This document shows, one piece after another, positions 7,331 to 16,207 of a stretch of 64,000 nucleotides of DNA. This stretch comes from Bacillus sp. REN10 (lineage in GTDB: Bacteria > Bacillota > Bacilli > Bacillales > Domibacillaceae). The DNA is taken from positions 62,001 through 126,000 of the forward strand of contig NZ_JADHDW010000008.1 of the NCBI RefSeq assembly GCF_016820555.1, read 5' to 3'. Below the pieces are notes generated by a model that was not told where the DNA came from, ran no database searches, and worked only from the letters and a program-made list of their open reading frames with translations. The stretch's first letter is position 1. Each line of letters starts with the position of its first letter. The translations under genes were made by a program, and so were the position numbers.

Positions 7331-8524
7331 TTAACCTAGTCGTTTTAATGTTTGATAGACGGTAGACTCGAACTCAATGAAACCTAAGTAAGAAGCCACA
7401 TCATGAAACGGTAATAATTGAGAGGCGAAAAAACCACCTATTCCATTTTCGCGGTCAATCCAATAGTATAGGTTACCAAGTCCCGCCCACATTAATTGGC
7501 CTGCAGGACGTCCTGTTGGAGTTGGGTCCTCATTGACTTGAAAAGTGTAAGCCCATGACTTTCGAACACCTGGATAAAACTCACCAGCATTAGTTAGTGA
7601 AGAATCAGATGTAATCCATCCACCGCTCTTCTTATTTCCAAGCCCATTTCGAGACATTTTTTCTACTATTTCTGGTTTTAGAATGCCAGCACCGTCATTT
7701 AGAATCATCCGGATAAACTTCATGTACTCGCCAATACTAGCATACAATCCATGTCCACCCATGTCCATTTCAGGAGGGTCTGGAAAAACAAGATCAGGTT
7801 GTGCTGTGATACTGCCATCCTGAAAACGCGTATGAATAGTTGCAAGACGCTCTTTCATTGATGGTGTCAAAGTGAAGCCGATGTCCGTCATACCAAGAGG
7901 AGCAAAAATATGTTCAGCCATCACTTTGCTCAGTCGCTTGCCCCGTACAGCTTCGACAATTTTACCAACCCAGTCGATGTTGACGCCATAATTCCAGCGT
8001 TCTCCTGGATCAAATAGAAGCACACTTTTGATTGAATCGAAAGTATTTGTGAGAATTGAAGGTGTCTCCTTAGCTACACGATATTTTCGATCCTCATGAC
8101 TGAAGAAATCATAACCAAAGCCCCCCGTATGGAGCATTAGCATATTAATTGTAATGTCTGTCTTTGGTTCCCTAAGTTTTGGATTCCCATTACTATCGAA
8201 TCCTTCAAGAACTTTAATCTCAGAAATCTCCGGCACATATTTCTTGGCTGGATCGTCCAGACTCACCTTTCCTTCATCAACCAATTGCATTAATGCTGCA
8301 CCAGTAATAGCTTTTGTAGTAGAAAATAGGGTAAACATCGTATCAGTTGTCATCGGTGTTTCCTTACCGAGCTCACGTACCCCAGCTGCACCTTCGTAAA
8401 TATTCCCTTCACGATCAGTTACCATTGCAACAACTCCTGGTATCCCTCCAGCCCTCCCTACGGCATTCTGCAAAACATTATCAAGAGAACTCTTGAGATC
8501 ATTCATGACTGCTTGTCTCATCAT
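7331..8524 (-). CDS. Serine hydrolase, beta-lactamase class C / EstB-like family
   Basis: A 397-residue member of the penicillin-recognising serine hydrolase family. The nucleophile motif S-x-x-K is seen as STTK at about residue 68-71, the second motif Y-x-N as NYGVN in GERWNYGVNIDW, and a GGHGLYASIGEYMKF segment precedes the C-terminal motif region. It has no signal peptide, which fits the cytoplasmic EstB-type esterases better than periplasmic lactamases. Substrate prediction is weak: small esters are most likely. The ATG at 8524 is chosen because GGAGAGGGTG ends six bases before it; a GTG at 8533 is part of that ribosome site. It is transcribed alone, between a CapA-type gene and decayed sequence. 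Confidence 0.88.
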   Translation of the reverse strand: MMRQAVMNDLKSSLDNVLQNAVGRAGGIPGVVAMVTDREGNIYEGAAGVRELGKETPMTTDTMFTLFSTTKAITGAALMQLVDEGKVSLDDPAKKYVPEISEIKVLEGFDSNGNPKLREPKTDITINMLMLHTGGFGYDFFSHEDRKYRVAKETPSILTNTFDSIKSVLLFDPGERWNYGVNIDWVGKIVEAVRGKRLSKVMAEHIFAPLGMTDIGFTLTPSMKERLATIHTRFQDGSITAQPDLVFPDPPEMDMGGHGLYASIGEYMKFIRMILNDGAGILKPEIVEKMSRNGLGNKKSGGWITSDSSLTNAGEFYPGVRKSWAYTFQVNEDPTPTGRPAGQLMWAGLGNLYYWIDRENGIGGFFASQLLPFHDVASYLGFIEFESTVYQTLKRLG

Positions 8525-8685
8525 AAGCTTCACCCTCTCCTTTTTTAATTTTATAGATTTCTATATTTTCTGAATATTTAACTTATTAAATAAATACCAT
8601 ATAGGATATATTTTGTCAATTTTTGAACATCTAACATCCTCTGATTAAGCGTGAAACATTGCATTAGAGGTCACAAGAAAGGTTT

Positions 8686-8727
8686 GACAAAAATAAAAAC
8701 AGGAGGTACATATCGTATTCTCCTGTT
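8686..8727 (-). terminator. Terminator of the CapA-like gene
   Basis: AACAGGAG at 8698-8705 pairs with CTCCTGTT at 8720-8727. On the minus strand the hairpin is followed by TTTTATTTTTG. The gene-free stretch 8525-8841 holds this hairpin and otherwise A/T-rich sequence with no coding signal. Confidence 0.75.
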
Positions 8728-8841
8728 AAAACAAATTATTAATCTATATTCTAAAAGGCATAAGTGTTTTTCACTTTCTTCTAGCAGGAATTAGATGATT
8801 GGCCAGTAATGAAATAGCTAAAAATGAATGCACCATCTTGA

Positions 8842-10320
8842 TTATTCTACCTTCTCAAGAAAAGGATCAAAATAGTCAAACTCATCGACACCATTCGGGA
8901 TGATAGTGCTTATTCTTGTTAACTCATCCACGACTTCTTTCGCCTTCTCGCCAAATACCGGGAGCGGCTGATAGTTGTTTTCTGTTTCACTATCATTAGA
9001 ATTTTCTAAAGTCGGGACAATTCTTAGTCCTTTCATTACTACTGAACCGTCTTCCTTAGCGAATTTGAGACGGAAGATCGCTGTTTGCCTTGATTTTAAC
9101 GTCGGATCAGCGCCGAAAGCGTAGTCTCCCATGCTGTAAATGATATATTTCCCGTTGTACTTTTCAACACTTTGCAAACGATGAGGATGATGACCAATGA
9201 TAATATCGGCTCCAGCATCTAAAGCAGCATGTCCAAATTTCGTTTGATAGAAAGCGGGCGTCTCCATGTATTCGATCCCCCAATGCATGTTGACAATGAC
9301 TAAATTATCTTTTCTTTTATACTTCTTCACATCCCTAATAATATTTTCAAGGTACGAGTCCGCTGACTTTCTGTATCTATAATCATAGCCTAAAAAAACA
9401 GTTTCAACATTTTTAATTTTTCGAACAAGGGGCGTCCCTTCATTAAAAACAGCAATGTCCTGCTCCTTGAAAGCTTTCAATGTATCGCGATATCCTACTT
9501 CAAAATAATCCATTGTATGGTTGTTTGCTAAGTTCGCCGCTTCGATCCCGCTCGCTGGCAAAAAAGCCGCATATTTAGGATGACTTTTAATTCTCCACAT
9601 TTTTTCTTCAGCCTTCGTCTCGGTTGTAAAGGCGCTTTCTGCGTTGATCACAGTGTAGTCATCCGAATTAAACCATGGCAGGCTATTTTTATACACATAC
9701 TGATTATCGCCGTTATTCTTCTCAAAAACATAGTCGAACTGCAAATGCTCAGGAGCCTCTGGATACGTGCCAAACGAATTATCCCCTACCATACTAATCG
9801 TAATTTGCTCATCTTTCCTTTGTCCCTGCTCATAATTAGCCGCTGCGGCATAAAACCAAGTGTATGAATCGATTTCTTTCAAACGCAGCGAAGGATCCGC
9901 TTCTTTTGCTTGTGCTAGAGCAGACAGATAGTTCGGATACACTCGACCTAACGCTTTTTCATCAGTATTTTCCTCCCGGTAGGAATCCACTGCTTTTAAA
10001 GAAGAACTTAATATTTTCATATATTGCCCTATGGCATCGTCTTTCACCTTATATTGATTGATTTGAGAAATCAGTTCCTTTGTTTTCTGCTCAGCTTCGG
10101 ATGACCCGCCCGATGAAGCTAATAACTGTAAAACCTCATTAGCTTGTTTCGATAATTTCTCGACGGCTTCTTTTGTAAGATCTTTCTGTTCAACTTTTTT
10201 ATTCTGACTCTGTGCATCAGATACGGATGATTCTTTTCCTGTAACCGAAAAAACACCACCTACTCCAAGCAAAATGACAGCAATCATCAGCCATCCTCTT
10301 TTTCTTAATTTCTTTTTCAT
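8842..10320 (-). CDS. CapA family protein (poly-gamma-glutamate/capsule metallophosphatase-like)
   Basis: A 492-residue exported protein. The N-terminus KKKLRKRGW followed by LMIAVILLGVGGVFSV is a signal peptide or anchor. A helical charged region of about 150 residues comes next, then a CapA/PGA_cap metallophosphatase-like domain. Its marks are ITISMVGDNSFG, NAESAFTT, LANNHTMDYFEVG, VNMHWGIEY and IIGHHPHRLQ with GDYAFG at the end. CapA proteins help assemble or release poly-gamma-glutamate, but no capB/capC partners are here, so the role may differ. The ATG at 10320 follows AAGGAAGGGGAACG; an in-frame codon 11 residues earlier has no better site. It is monocistronic. Confidence 0.88.
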   Translation of the reverse strand: MKKKLRKRGWLMIAVILLGVGGVFSVTGKESSVSDAQSQNKKVEQKDLTKEAVEKLSKQANEVLQLLASSGGSSEAEQKTKELISQINQYKVKDDAIGQYMKILSSSLKAVDSYREENTDEKALGRVYPNYLSALAQAKEADPSLRLKEIDSYTWFYAAAANYEQGQRKDEQITISMVGDNSFGTYPEAPEHLQFDYVFEKNNGDNQYVYKNSLPWFNSDDYTVINAESAFTTETKAEEKMWRIKSHPKYAAFLPASGIEAANLANNHTMDYFEVGYRDTLKAFKEQDIAVFNEGTPLVRKIKNVETVFLGYDYRYRKSADSYLENIIRDVKKYKRKDNLVIVNMHWGIEYMETPAFYQTKFGHAALDAGADIIIGHHPHRLQSVEKYNGKYIIYSMGDYAFGADPTLKSRQTAIFRLKFAKEDGSVVMKGLRIVPTLENSNDSETENNYQPLPVFGEKAKEVVDELTRISTIIPNGVDEFDYFDPFLEKVE

Positions 10321-10449
10321 CGTTCCCCTTCCTTTTCTCTCATTACTAGGCAAGCTTCAGTTTCTCATTTATGCTAGCCCTTTATTCATTACTCAGTTCT
10401 ATGTTACCATGTATTTGTTTATTTTTTATATTTTCCCATAATAAATATG

Positions 10450-10493
10450 CAAAAAAAGACATTTTCTCGTAAAAAACATTTACGCGAGAAATG
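10450..10493 (-). terminator. Terminator downstream of the 10639-11028 gene
   Basis: CATTTTCTCG-TAAA pairs with TTTA-CG-CGAGAAATG, and the minus strand continues into TCTTTTTTTGC. The 318-base gap from 10321 to 10638 holds this hairpin and the upstream region of the CapA-like gene; nothing in it looks coding. Confidence 0.65.
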
Positions 10494-10638
10494 CCCTCTA
10501 TGAAAAAGAATATTATATTCGACTTCATTGTTTATATAAACAGACAAATTTTCACTTAAACACCATGTTAATAATACCCAAAATCATACTGAAAAAATTA
10601 CTCAGCTAGTTATAAACGCTGAGATGCAACCTATTGTA

Positions 10639-11028
10639 TTATTTAACTAGAGGGTCCTTCTCGATCTCTTTTAAAATTAAACGCTCTCCCTCTGTAACAT
10701 CCACTAATGATTTAATCTGATGCTTATCCTTCTTCAAGTCAATGATCATCATTTGATCTTTATTGACTGCATATAAATAATCATCCTCATGTAAATATCC
10801 TGTGACATGATCGAATAATGATCCACCTTCCTCTCGATGAAACACGGCATATTCCTTATGGGCTTTTCCTATCTCATAATCACTGTCCTCAAAAAAAACG
10901 ATAGTATCCATCCCTCGATAATCGCCCCAAACAAATACGATTGCGAATATTATTACAGGAATAAGCATGGCTAAAAAAGTAATTGTCAATATTGTGTTAA
11001 CAGCTACCTTCTTAATAGTTTTACTCAA
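10639..11028 (-). CDS. Hypothetical membrane-anchored protein
   Basis: A 129-residue protein with one N-terminal membrane helix (ILTITFLAMLIPVIIFAIVF) and a soluble, acidic domain of about 95 residues facing outward. The domain shows an alternating-strand pattern: MDTIVFFEDSDYEIGKAHKE, LFDHVTGYLHEDDYLYAV, DQMMIIDLKK. The start is TTG at 11028, with AAAGGAATG nine bases upstream. I do not recognise the family. It stands alone between terminators and may act at the cell surface or as an anchored sensor. Confidence 0.65.
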   Translation of the reverse strand: MSKTIKKVAVNTILTITFLAMLIPVIIFAIVFVWGDYRGMDTIVFFEDSDYEIGKAHKEYAVFHREEGGSLFDHVTGYLHEDDYLYAVNKDQMMIIDLKKDKHQIKSLVDVTEGERLILKEIEKDPLVK

Positions 11029-11323
11029 AAGATCATTCCTTTCAAAAATAGAGTAGTAATCTTTCGTTTCTAATTAATAGCATAACATTTTCTGCTAAAA
11101 TTCTTTCAATGTAGTTCCTCAACAGTCTTTATCTCACACTCTTTCCAGCCAAAATCAAAACACCAAAGAAGAAGAAACGGTCAGTAGCCATGTAAAAAAG
11201 ATAAACAAATCCACAAGTTCAAAAAAAGGAATAAATATCTCTTGCACATTGAACTCTCTTAGAGACGATATTATAAGAAAAAATAATGATAAACGGTAGA
11301 TACATAAAGCAAGCCCCTAAGAA
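11029..11323. other. Gene-free stretch
   Basis: I see no frame with a ribosome site, no RNA signature and no repeat here. It is A/T-rich with scattered short inverted repeats, such as the partly self-complementary TTCAATG/CATTGAA words. Confidence 0.5.
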
Positions 11324-11350
11324 ACAAAAAAGCGTGTGAATAATACGCTT
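11324..11350 (-). terminator. Terminator of the zinc-ribbon membrane protein gene
   Basis: AAGCGT at 11330-11335 pairs with ACGCTT at 11345-11350; the minus strand then reads TTTTTTGTTTC. Confidence 0.7.
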
Positions 11351-11354
11351 ATCA

Positions 11355-11699
11355 CTATCGTTTTTTTAATTGTAAATTACCTTTATTAAACATAATAAGT
11401 CCATTAATTCGCTCATACAGAGCATATAAAGGATATAGCAGACCAATAAACACGATAAAGGGAGGTACTTTTTCAATAGCAGGTATTATGCCAGACAGCA
11501 AAGATATTAATATTTCTGTTAAGTAAATAAAGAAAGGTATTATTGCTATCAAACCAATTAGAAGGTATGGAGTTACTTTTGTTTCCTTTAACTTGACTTT
11601 ACAGTACGGGCATTTCATAGTAAAAGGGGATGAAAAATCCTCGAAATCATCAAGTGTTATTGCTTTTTGACAATTTGGACAAGGTACAGATGTTCTCAT
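11355..11699 (-). CDS. Zinc-ribbon membrane protein of unknown function
   Basis: A 114-residue protein whose first 32 residues form a zinc ribbon (CPNCQKAI at 8-15 and CPYCKVKL at about 31-38). Two or three membrane helices follow (PYLLIGLIAIIPFFIYLTEI, ILISLLSGIIPAI and PPFIVFIGLLYPLYALYE) with a basic tail, LQLKKR. The layout matches small Bacillus proteins of unknown function in which the ribbon lies in the cytoplasm. AAGGAG precedes the ATG by eight bases. It is transcribed alone, with a terminator immediately after the stop. Confidence 0.75.
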   Translation of the reverse strand: MRTSVPCPNCQKAITLDDFEDFSSPFTMKCPYCKVKLKETKVTPYLLIGLIAIIPFFIYLTEILISLLSGIIPAIEKVPPFIVFIGLLYPLYALYERINGLIMFNKGNLQLKKR

Positions 11700-11849
11700 A
11701 ATAATCTCCTTACAAAAGAATTTACCTTAGTATAAATAGGGATGATCCATTTAGTAAATAAAGAATAGTAGTATTCAAAAGTGGACAGTTCTGTTGAAAA
11801 CAATAAAATGAGTTGATCGGCATTGTTGAAAGGAATTTTCTTCTAAATA

Positions 11850-12285
11850 AATCATCAATGGAATTATATAGGGATCCCTGAAGAACCAAACGGATATACT
11901 GTGATCCTTTTAGGGGGCTCCGTTGAGTTTGTTTCGGAAAATGATACCGATTGGCACCAAAACTCTAACAAAAAAGACTTGCTTTCCTCTCTATTTCACT
12001 CCGGCTACACTGTGCCTATTCTAATGCGCATAATAAAAATTACGGAAGTCCCACTGCTGTAAATGATATTAAAAATCGGCATAATTTTTTATTCATGAAG
12101 AAAAGTTGGATCCGATTGTTCACCTGTTTACTCTTAGTATGCGCGGTATTTTAGGGTTGAGATTAATGATAGAACGCTCAATTCCCATCCGTTCCGTAGC
12201 CTTCTCACAGCCCCTCTTAAATCTTAAAGCACAACGTCAGTACGAGAATGAGTTAATTATAAAAAATCAATTAAATACAGTATGA
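11850..12285 (+). pseudogene. Decayed alpha/beta hydrolase
   Basis: Three frames joined in order give GIPEEPNGYTVILLGGSVEF..., then YSNAHNKNYGSPTAVNDIKN, then EEKLDPIVHLFTLSMRGILG and LRLMIERSIPIRSVAFSQPL ending at TGA 12283-12285. This is the pattern of a small alpha/beta hydrolase, with SMRG where the nucleophile elbow (SxGG) would be. Frame changes near 12015-12025 and again near 12090-12110, and the lack of a proper start, show that it is not functional. Loss of a residue in the elbow fits relaxed selection. Confidence 0.6.
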
Positions 12286-12343
12286 AAAATAAGAGAAAAC
12301 AGTTAAAATAACAACAAATCAACGAAAAAAGGGATTGTTACAC

Positions 12344-12815
12344 TTGAAACAGATCAAAATATATCAAGTATCCTTGTACCCAATAGTAGTTTTTATGCTT
12401 ACCGGCGGAGTGATGTTGTTCTTCTTTTGTGCTAGTTGGATAAACGAGGTACTCCCTAATCTATTTACCTCTTTAATTATGCTGCTTTTTTCATTTCTAC
12501 TCTTAGGCTATTCTTTCTATTTTTTAAGAAAAAGAAGCGAAGGCAAAGGGTTTTATTGGGATGATGAGGGAGTAGTGATCGACTTGAAAGGAACGAAAAT
12601 CTATTGGGAAGAAATTGAGAGTATTCAATATGTCACCACAAGAGGCATGCAATCAACCGTGATTTATCCGCATTTATACCTATCACGAAAAGATTAGAGC
12701 TCGCCGCAAGAAATTACTGCCGATAACGGCCCACTCCGTTGATTGGTTTTTCGTAAAAAATCCAAAAGAATGGCATAAGAATTTGAAGAAGGCTTGGGAA
12801 GAGAAAGGGCATTAA
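12344..12815 (+). pseudogene. Frameshifted two-helix membrane protein with PH-like domain
   Basis: The first part is open from a TTG at 12344, nine bases after AAAAAAGGGA: LKQIKIYQVSLYPIVVF, two membrane helices (VVFMLTGGVMLFFFCASW and FTSLIMLLFSFLLLGYSF), then YWDDEGVVIDLKGTKIYWEE. It stops early at about 12697. A shift near 12665 continues the protein as YHEKIRARRKKLLPITAHSV and DWFFVKNPKEWHKNLKKAWE to TAA 12813-12815. The joined product of about 155 residues resembles small Bacillus membrane proteins with a bacterial PH-like strand region. A one-base sequencing error would look the same, but neighbouring genes are broken too. Confidence 0.6.
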
Positions 12816-12869
12816 ACACATGTTATCTCCAAGTACGTTTTGACGGTAGCCCTGAACAAAACTACACAT

Positions 12870-12903
12870 AAAAAAAGGCGCTCCTATCGGAAGCGTCTTT
12901 TTT
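12870..12903 (+). terminator. Rho-independent terminator
   Basis: AAAAAAGGCGCTCC and GGAAGCGTCTTTTTT form the stem around TATC. It follows the broken membrane-protein gene by about 55 bases. Confidence 0.8.
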
Positions 12904-13078
12904 ATATCGGAACAAATGTTCGTTTTATAAAACAATCAAAGTAGGCGTTTCTATATTTCGATTTTGATATTATTAGTATAAAATATTTTCCATTATAAGT
13001 CTATACCTTTCTAGAAAAATCATCTATATTTTGTATACCCAGCCGGTAATTTTAACAGAGATAGAAAGGGATGATCAT

Positions 13079-14342
13079 GTGGGAATACGTCGATGGAATC
13101 ATAATTTAAAAGTTCGGTTAATTGGTGAAGGGCTGTTTAATATGTTGTTCTGGATGTACTTTCCCTTTATAACCGTCTATTTTGGCCAAAAATTAGGTAA
13201 TCATATTGCTTGATTTACTGATGATAGCCCCTCCCATTTTCAGCATTATCGGAAGTCTGCTTGGAGGTGCTTTAACCGACCGATTAGGACGACGTCCCGT
13301 AATGTTATTAGGTGCCTTGCTTCAGACAGTCATGTTTACAGCGTTTGCCATGTCATCGTCCCATTGGATTGATTACATGGCTTTTATCGGAATTTGGTTA
13401 GGCGGTGCCATTTATCAACCAGCGAGCTCCGCGATGGTTGCTGACTTAGTTCCTGCACAAGATCTTCGTGAAGTTTTTGCAACATTCGCAACAGTTAATA
13501 ACATCGGAGCCGTTCTTGGCCCGGCACTTGGAGGTATTTTCTTCTTGCATTATCGCCAAGAATTGTTGTGGACGTGTGCCTTCGTCTTATTGCTATATTT
13601 TATAGCTATCTACTTCATGGTTCACGAAACATTGCCACTCTCGCAGAAAAAGCTGAAAAATGTAGCTTCCATTGCCCACACATTCAAAGAACAATGGAAA
13701 GGATATGGCGTTATTTTTCGCGATAAAGTGTTTCTAGTGTATATTCTGGCAGGTATCCTTGCGCTAATCCCGATTATGCAATTAGATCTTTATTTGCCCG
13801 TATACGTCATTAACCATGTTCCTTCTCAGACGCTGTTCATATGGAATGGTGCGGCACTTACACTATCAAGCACAGAGATATATGGATGGTTAGTCGGGGT
13901 TAATGGCCTTTTGTTTGTCCTATTTATTCTTCCAGTTACGAAATGGTTGCGTCACTGGAAAGAGCGCAATATCTTTATCTTGTCAGCCCTATTGGCCGGA
14001 TTGGGCACCTTCTTCGTTGGTTTGAACAACAATATATGGTTTCTATTCTTCGTTACAATCATCTTTACCTTTGGTGAAATGGTACGCTCTCCGGTGACAC
14101 AGAGCTTTATTAGCCACTATGCCCCTGAACATGCAAGAGGGCAGTACATGGCAGCTGATAGTTTGCAGAACACGCTAGGAAAATCTTTGGCGCCTGTGAC
14201 TGTTTTCCTGTCTAGTTGGATTCCCGCTATTGGTATCTTCAGTATTATTTTGGGGTTTGCGCTCATGAGCACCTTATTATACATTCAATTATTTAGAATG
14301 TATGGGGAACAGCAAGAGGAAGAATTTCTCTTAAAACAATAA
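13079..14342 (+). pseudogene. MFS multidrug-type transporter, broken by one frameshift
   Basis: Two frames join near 13200-13210. The first reads GIRRWNHNLKVRLIGEGLFN and ends at QKLGNHIA. The second picks up at LLMIAPPIFSIIGSLLGGAL and runs to the end with about eleven membrane helices. The MFS loop motif TDRLGRRPVML is intact just after the junction. A GTG start at 13079 follows AAAGGGATG. Joined, it would be about 420 residues, normal for a 12-helix drug exporter. A single-base indel separates helix 1 from the rest; as read, the downstream part lacks the first helix and is probably inactive. Because the rest is well preserved, either a recent mutation or a sequencing error is possible. Confidence 0.8.
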
Positions 14343-14347
14343 ACAAA

Positions 14348-14390
14348 GGGAGCTAAAACAATCACAGGTTAGTTTCAGCTCCCTATTTTT
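14348..14390 (+). terminator. Terminator of the MFS gene
   Basis: GGGAGCTAAAAC at 14348-14359 pairs with GTTTCAGCTCCC at 14372-14383 (one mismatch) and is followed by TATTTTT. Confidence 0.85.
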
Positions 14391-14432
14391 CTACTCTACA
14401 AGTTAAAAACGATTGAGTCCATTTTATTTTGC

Positions 14433-14747
14433 TTAGTTAGTTTTACCGCCCCAAAAATCATTAAGATTGTTCCACCATTTTAATGAGTCTTTCTTTAAGA
14501 ATTGCTTAAAAACACTTGTATCTATTTTGTCAGTAAGAAGTTGATTTTGCATACCTTCCAATAATCCAATTGTTGAAGCCTCTTTAACATAATCGTCACC
14601 ACTTGTGTGCAGTAATTCTATTACTTCAAACACTGCTGGGAACTCACCTATTTTGTTTTGTTTTTATAAATCTATAATATGAGCAGAGAAATCGGATAGG
14701 TCGATATAAAGTAAATGCTCTTCTCCTGTTTCATAATTGTCTATTCA
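14433..14747 (-). pseudogene. 3' part of a DUF7674-like (immunity-type) protein with an in-frame stop
   Basis: The minus strand reads ETGEEHLLYIDLSDFSAHII, then a TAA, then KQNKIGEFPAVFEVIELLHT and SGDDYVKEASTIGLLEGMQN, ending SLKWWNNLNDFWGGKTN. The stop replaces what is probably a tyrosine codon in 'DLYKQNK'. The 5' end is missing: homology begins immediately next to the terminator at 14749-14782. Full-length relatives, as I recall them, are about 130 residues and are sometimes linked to toxin immunity. As found, the longest open part is 66 codons without a good ribosome site, so it is treated as dead. Confidence 0.6.
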
Positions 14748-14748
14748 A

Positions 14749-14782
14749 CAAAAAAAGCGTTAATCCTTCTTCGATTAGCGCT
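14749..14782 (-). terminator. Terminator of the glycosyltransferase gene
   Basis: AGCGCTAATC and GATTAACGCT form the stem on the minus strand with a CGAAGAAG-type loop and a T7 tail. It is the distal half of the repeat element at 14757-14811. Confidence 0.8.
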
Positions 14783-14811
14783 ACTGTTTATTTAAGTACA
14801 TTTTTTCACAA
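14757..14811 (-). repeat. Gene-end repeat element, copy 3 (with functional terminator)
   Basis: On the minus strand it starts TTGTGAAAAAATGTACTTAA, continues AATAAACAGTAGCGCTAATC and runs into the terminator stem. Blocks TTGTGA, GTACTTAAA, AAACAG, GCGCT and AAGGAT occur in the same order in the copy at 4824-4875. Confidence 0.5.
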
Positions 14812-14893
14812 TCTGTTTACCTTTATTTTTTATTTCTAATCTTGAAACCTAGCTTTAGTTTAACTCACGAACAATCTAATGGTACTTCTATTT

Positions 14894-15655
14894 TTATCTA
14901 TGTTGATTTTCATAATATGCTTCATCCGCATATTTCTGGTCTGTTCCTTTAAGATAAGCTAATATCATTTTCGGACGTTTAAGTAAAACCCAGTCTCCAT
15001 GTTTATCAAACTTTCTGCTTGAAGTTATCATCCCATTTTGAATCGTCCCGTATTTTTTCCCCTTCTTTTTTCCCCACACTTTTAACCGTTTAGCGAAGTC
15101 TGCATCTTCTGCCATAAGCATATTTTCATTAAATCCCTCAATCGATTTAAAATCCTTTTTATAGCACCAAAAGATTCCCACGGAAATTGCTCCATATTTA
15201 AATAATAGTGGCCCAATTAATAATAAGGTTGAAACAAAAATACCTAAAGACATTCTTTCAAATTTTCCTGTAACTCCCCCGCCAATGTACTTTCCAGTGG
15301 TTAAGTTCTCCTCTACCTTAAACAACACATGTTCGTTCATCTGTGTATCTGCATCAATTGTAAGGATGATTTCACCTCTAGCTATTTCAACACCTGTGTT
15401 CCTAATCTTAGAAAGGTTTTTGTCGTTATTCTTTATTGTGATACATTTATACGATTTTGCAATTTCTTCCGTCCTGTCTGTACATCGATTTAACACAACA
15501 ATAATTTCAACTTGATTTTTAGTTAGTTTTGAGGCTTTTAAAATAGATTCTAAGCATTTTCTAATGTACCTTTCTTCATTATGGGCGGGTATTATAATTG
15601 AAATTTTTATATCCTCTTTATTTTTATCTTCTGAAGAGTTCTCCTTTTCGATCAT
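14894..15655 (-). CDS. Glycosyltransferase family 2 (GT-A) protein
   Basis: A 253-residue GT-A glycosyltransferase. The nucleotide-binding start ISIIIPAHNEERYIRKCLES, the VVLNRCTDRTEEIA strand-helix and the metal-binding D-x-D in LTIDADTQM (about residue 108) are all present, followed by the acceptor-side EGFNENMLMAEDADFAKRLK. A short hydrophobic stretch (GIFVSTLLLIGPLLF) may associate it with the membrane. The donor and acceptor sugars are unknown. The ATG at 15655 follows GGGGGAG by seven bases. It lies downstream of the formamidase pair but is separated from it by a strong terminator, so it probably has its own promoter within 15656-15870. Confidence 0.85.
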   Translation of the reverse strand: MIEKENSSEDKNKEDIKISIIIPAHNEERYIRKCLESILKASKLTKNQVEIIVVLNRCTDRTEEIAKSYKCITIKNNDKNLSKIRNTGVEIARGEIILTIDADTQMNEHVLFKVEENLTTGKYIGGGVTGKFERMSLGIFVSTLLLIGPLLFKYGAISVGIFWCYKKDFKSIEGFNENMLMAEDADFAKRLKVWGKKKGKKYGTIQNGMITSSRKFDKHGDWVLLKRPKMILAYLKGTDQKYADEAYYENQHR

Positions 15656-15873
15656 GAAATAGCTCCCCCTTTAAATGAAACAATTTTTATTTCTGTGACT
15701 GTAACTTGAAACAACCGAGAGTGAATGATGTGGTCATTAAAGTAAAATTTATCTATAAAATTCACCACATGAAATTTAAGCCTATAACAAACACCACCCT
15801 TATTAGAAATCGGTTTCACTTGAGAAGATGAATCGGTTAAGCTGAAAATCGGATCGATATAGCTTATATTGCT

Positions 15874-15913
15874 AAAAATGGAGCTACCCTTTAAACAGAA
15901 TAGCTCCATTTTT
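15874..15913. terminator. Bidirectional terminator after the FmdB-like gene
   Basis: AAAAATGGAGCTA at 15874-15886 pairs with TAGCTCCATTTTT at 15901-15913; the arms provide T tracts on both strands. The stretch 15656-15873 contains a weak minus-strand open frame without a ribosome site, which I do not call. Confidence 0.85.
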
Positions 15914-16187
15914 AATTCCCCACCTGCCACGGTCGGTTCGCTGTTCGTGGCTTTTGCATCTTTTGTTTGGTCCCAAGCTGTTCGCGTGTCATCCTCTGCG
16001 GCTCCATTCCACGTTCGATGCGATTCATTAACTCCTTTGAAGCCGTGGATACTAAAGGAGGAGCATAGATGCGCACCGATTCTCGTTGGCATGTTGGACA
16101 ATCAGCTTGTCCTTTACTCCCGCTTATTGATTTAAAAAACAAGGTGAAATCACCGCATACTTGGCATCTAAAGGTGTAGCTCGGCAT
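15912..16187 (-). CDS. FmdB family zinc-ribbon protein
   Basis: A 91-residue protein beginning MPSYTFRCQVCGDFTLFF, with CQVC and CPTC pairs forming the small zinc ribbon of the FmdB family. The tail is basic and probably disordered (KQKMQKPRTANRPWQ). FmdB-type proteins are found beside formamidase genes and are often called regulators, though the mechanism is unclear. Here it starts 20 bases after the formamidase stop, with GGGGGGAG before the ATG, so the two genes form an operon that ends at the terminator at 15874. Confidence 0.88.
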   Translation of the reverse strand: MPSYTFRCQVCGDFTLFFKSISGSKGQADCPTCQRESVRIYAPPLVSTASKELMNRIERGMEPQRMTREQLGTKQKMQKPRTANRPWQVGN

Positions 16188-16207
16188 ACTACTCCCCCCA
16201 TTCGTTC

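Noticed and set aside
12714-12935. Minus-strand frame of 73 codons
   Set aside because: It runs across a terminator and is antisense to the 3' part of the frameshifted membrane protein; no ribosome site.
15652-16101. Open minus-strand frame of 149 codons overlapping the FmdB-like gene
   Set aside because: It overlaps the much better supported zinc-ribbon gene in another frame and contains the terminator at 15874-15913; no ribosome site precedes it.
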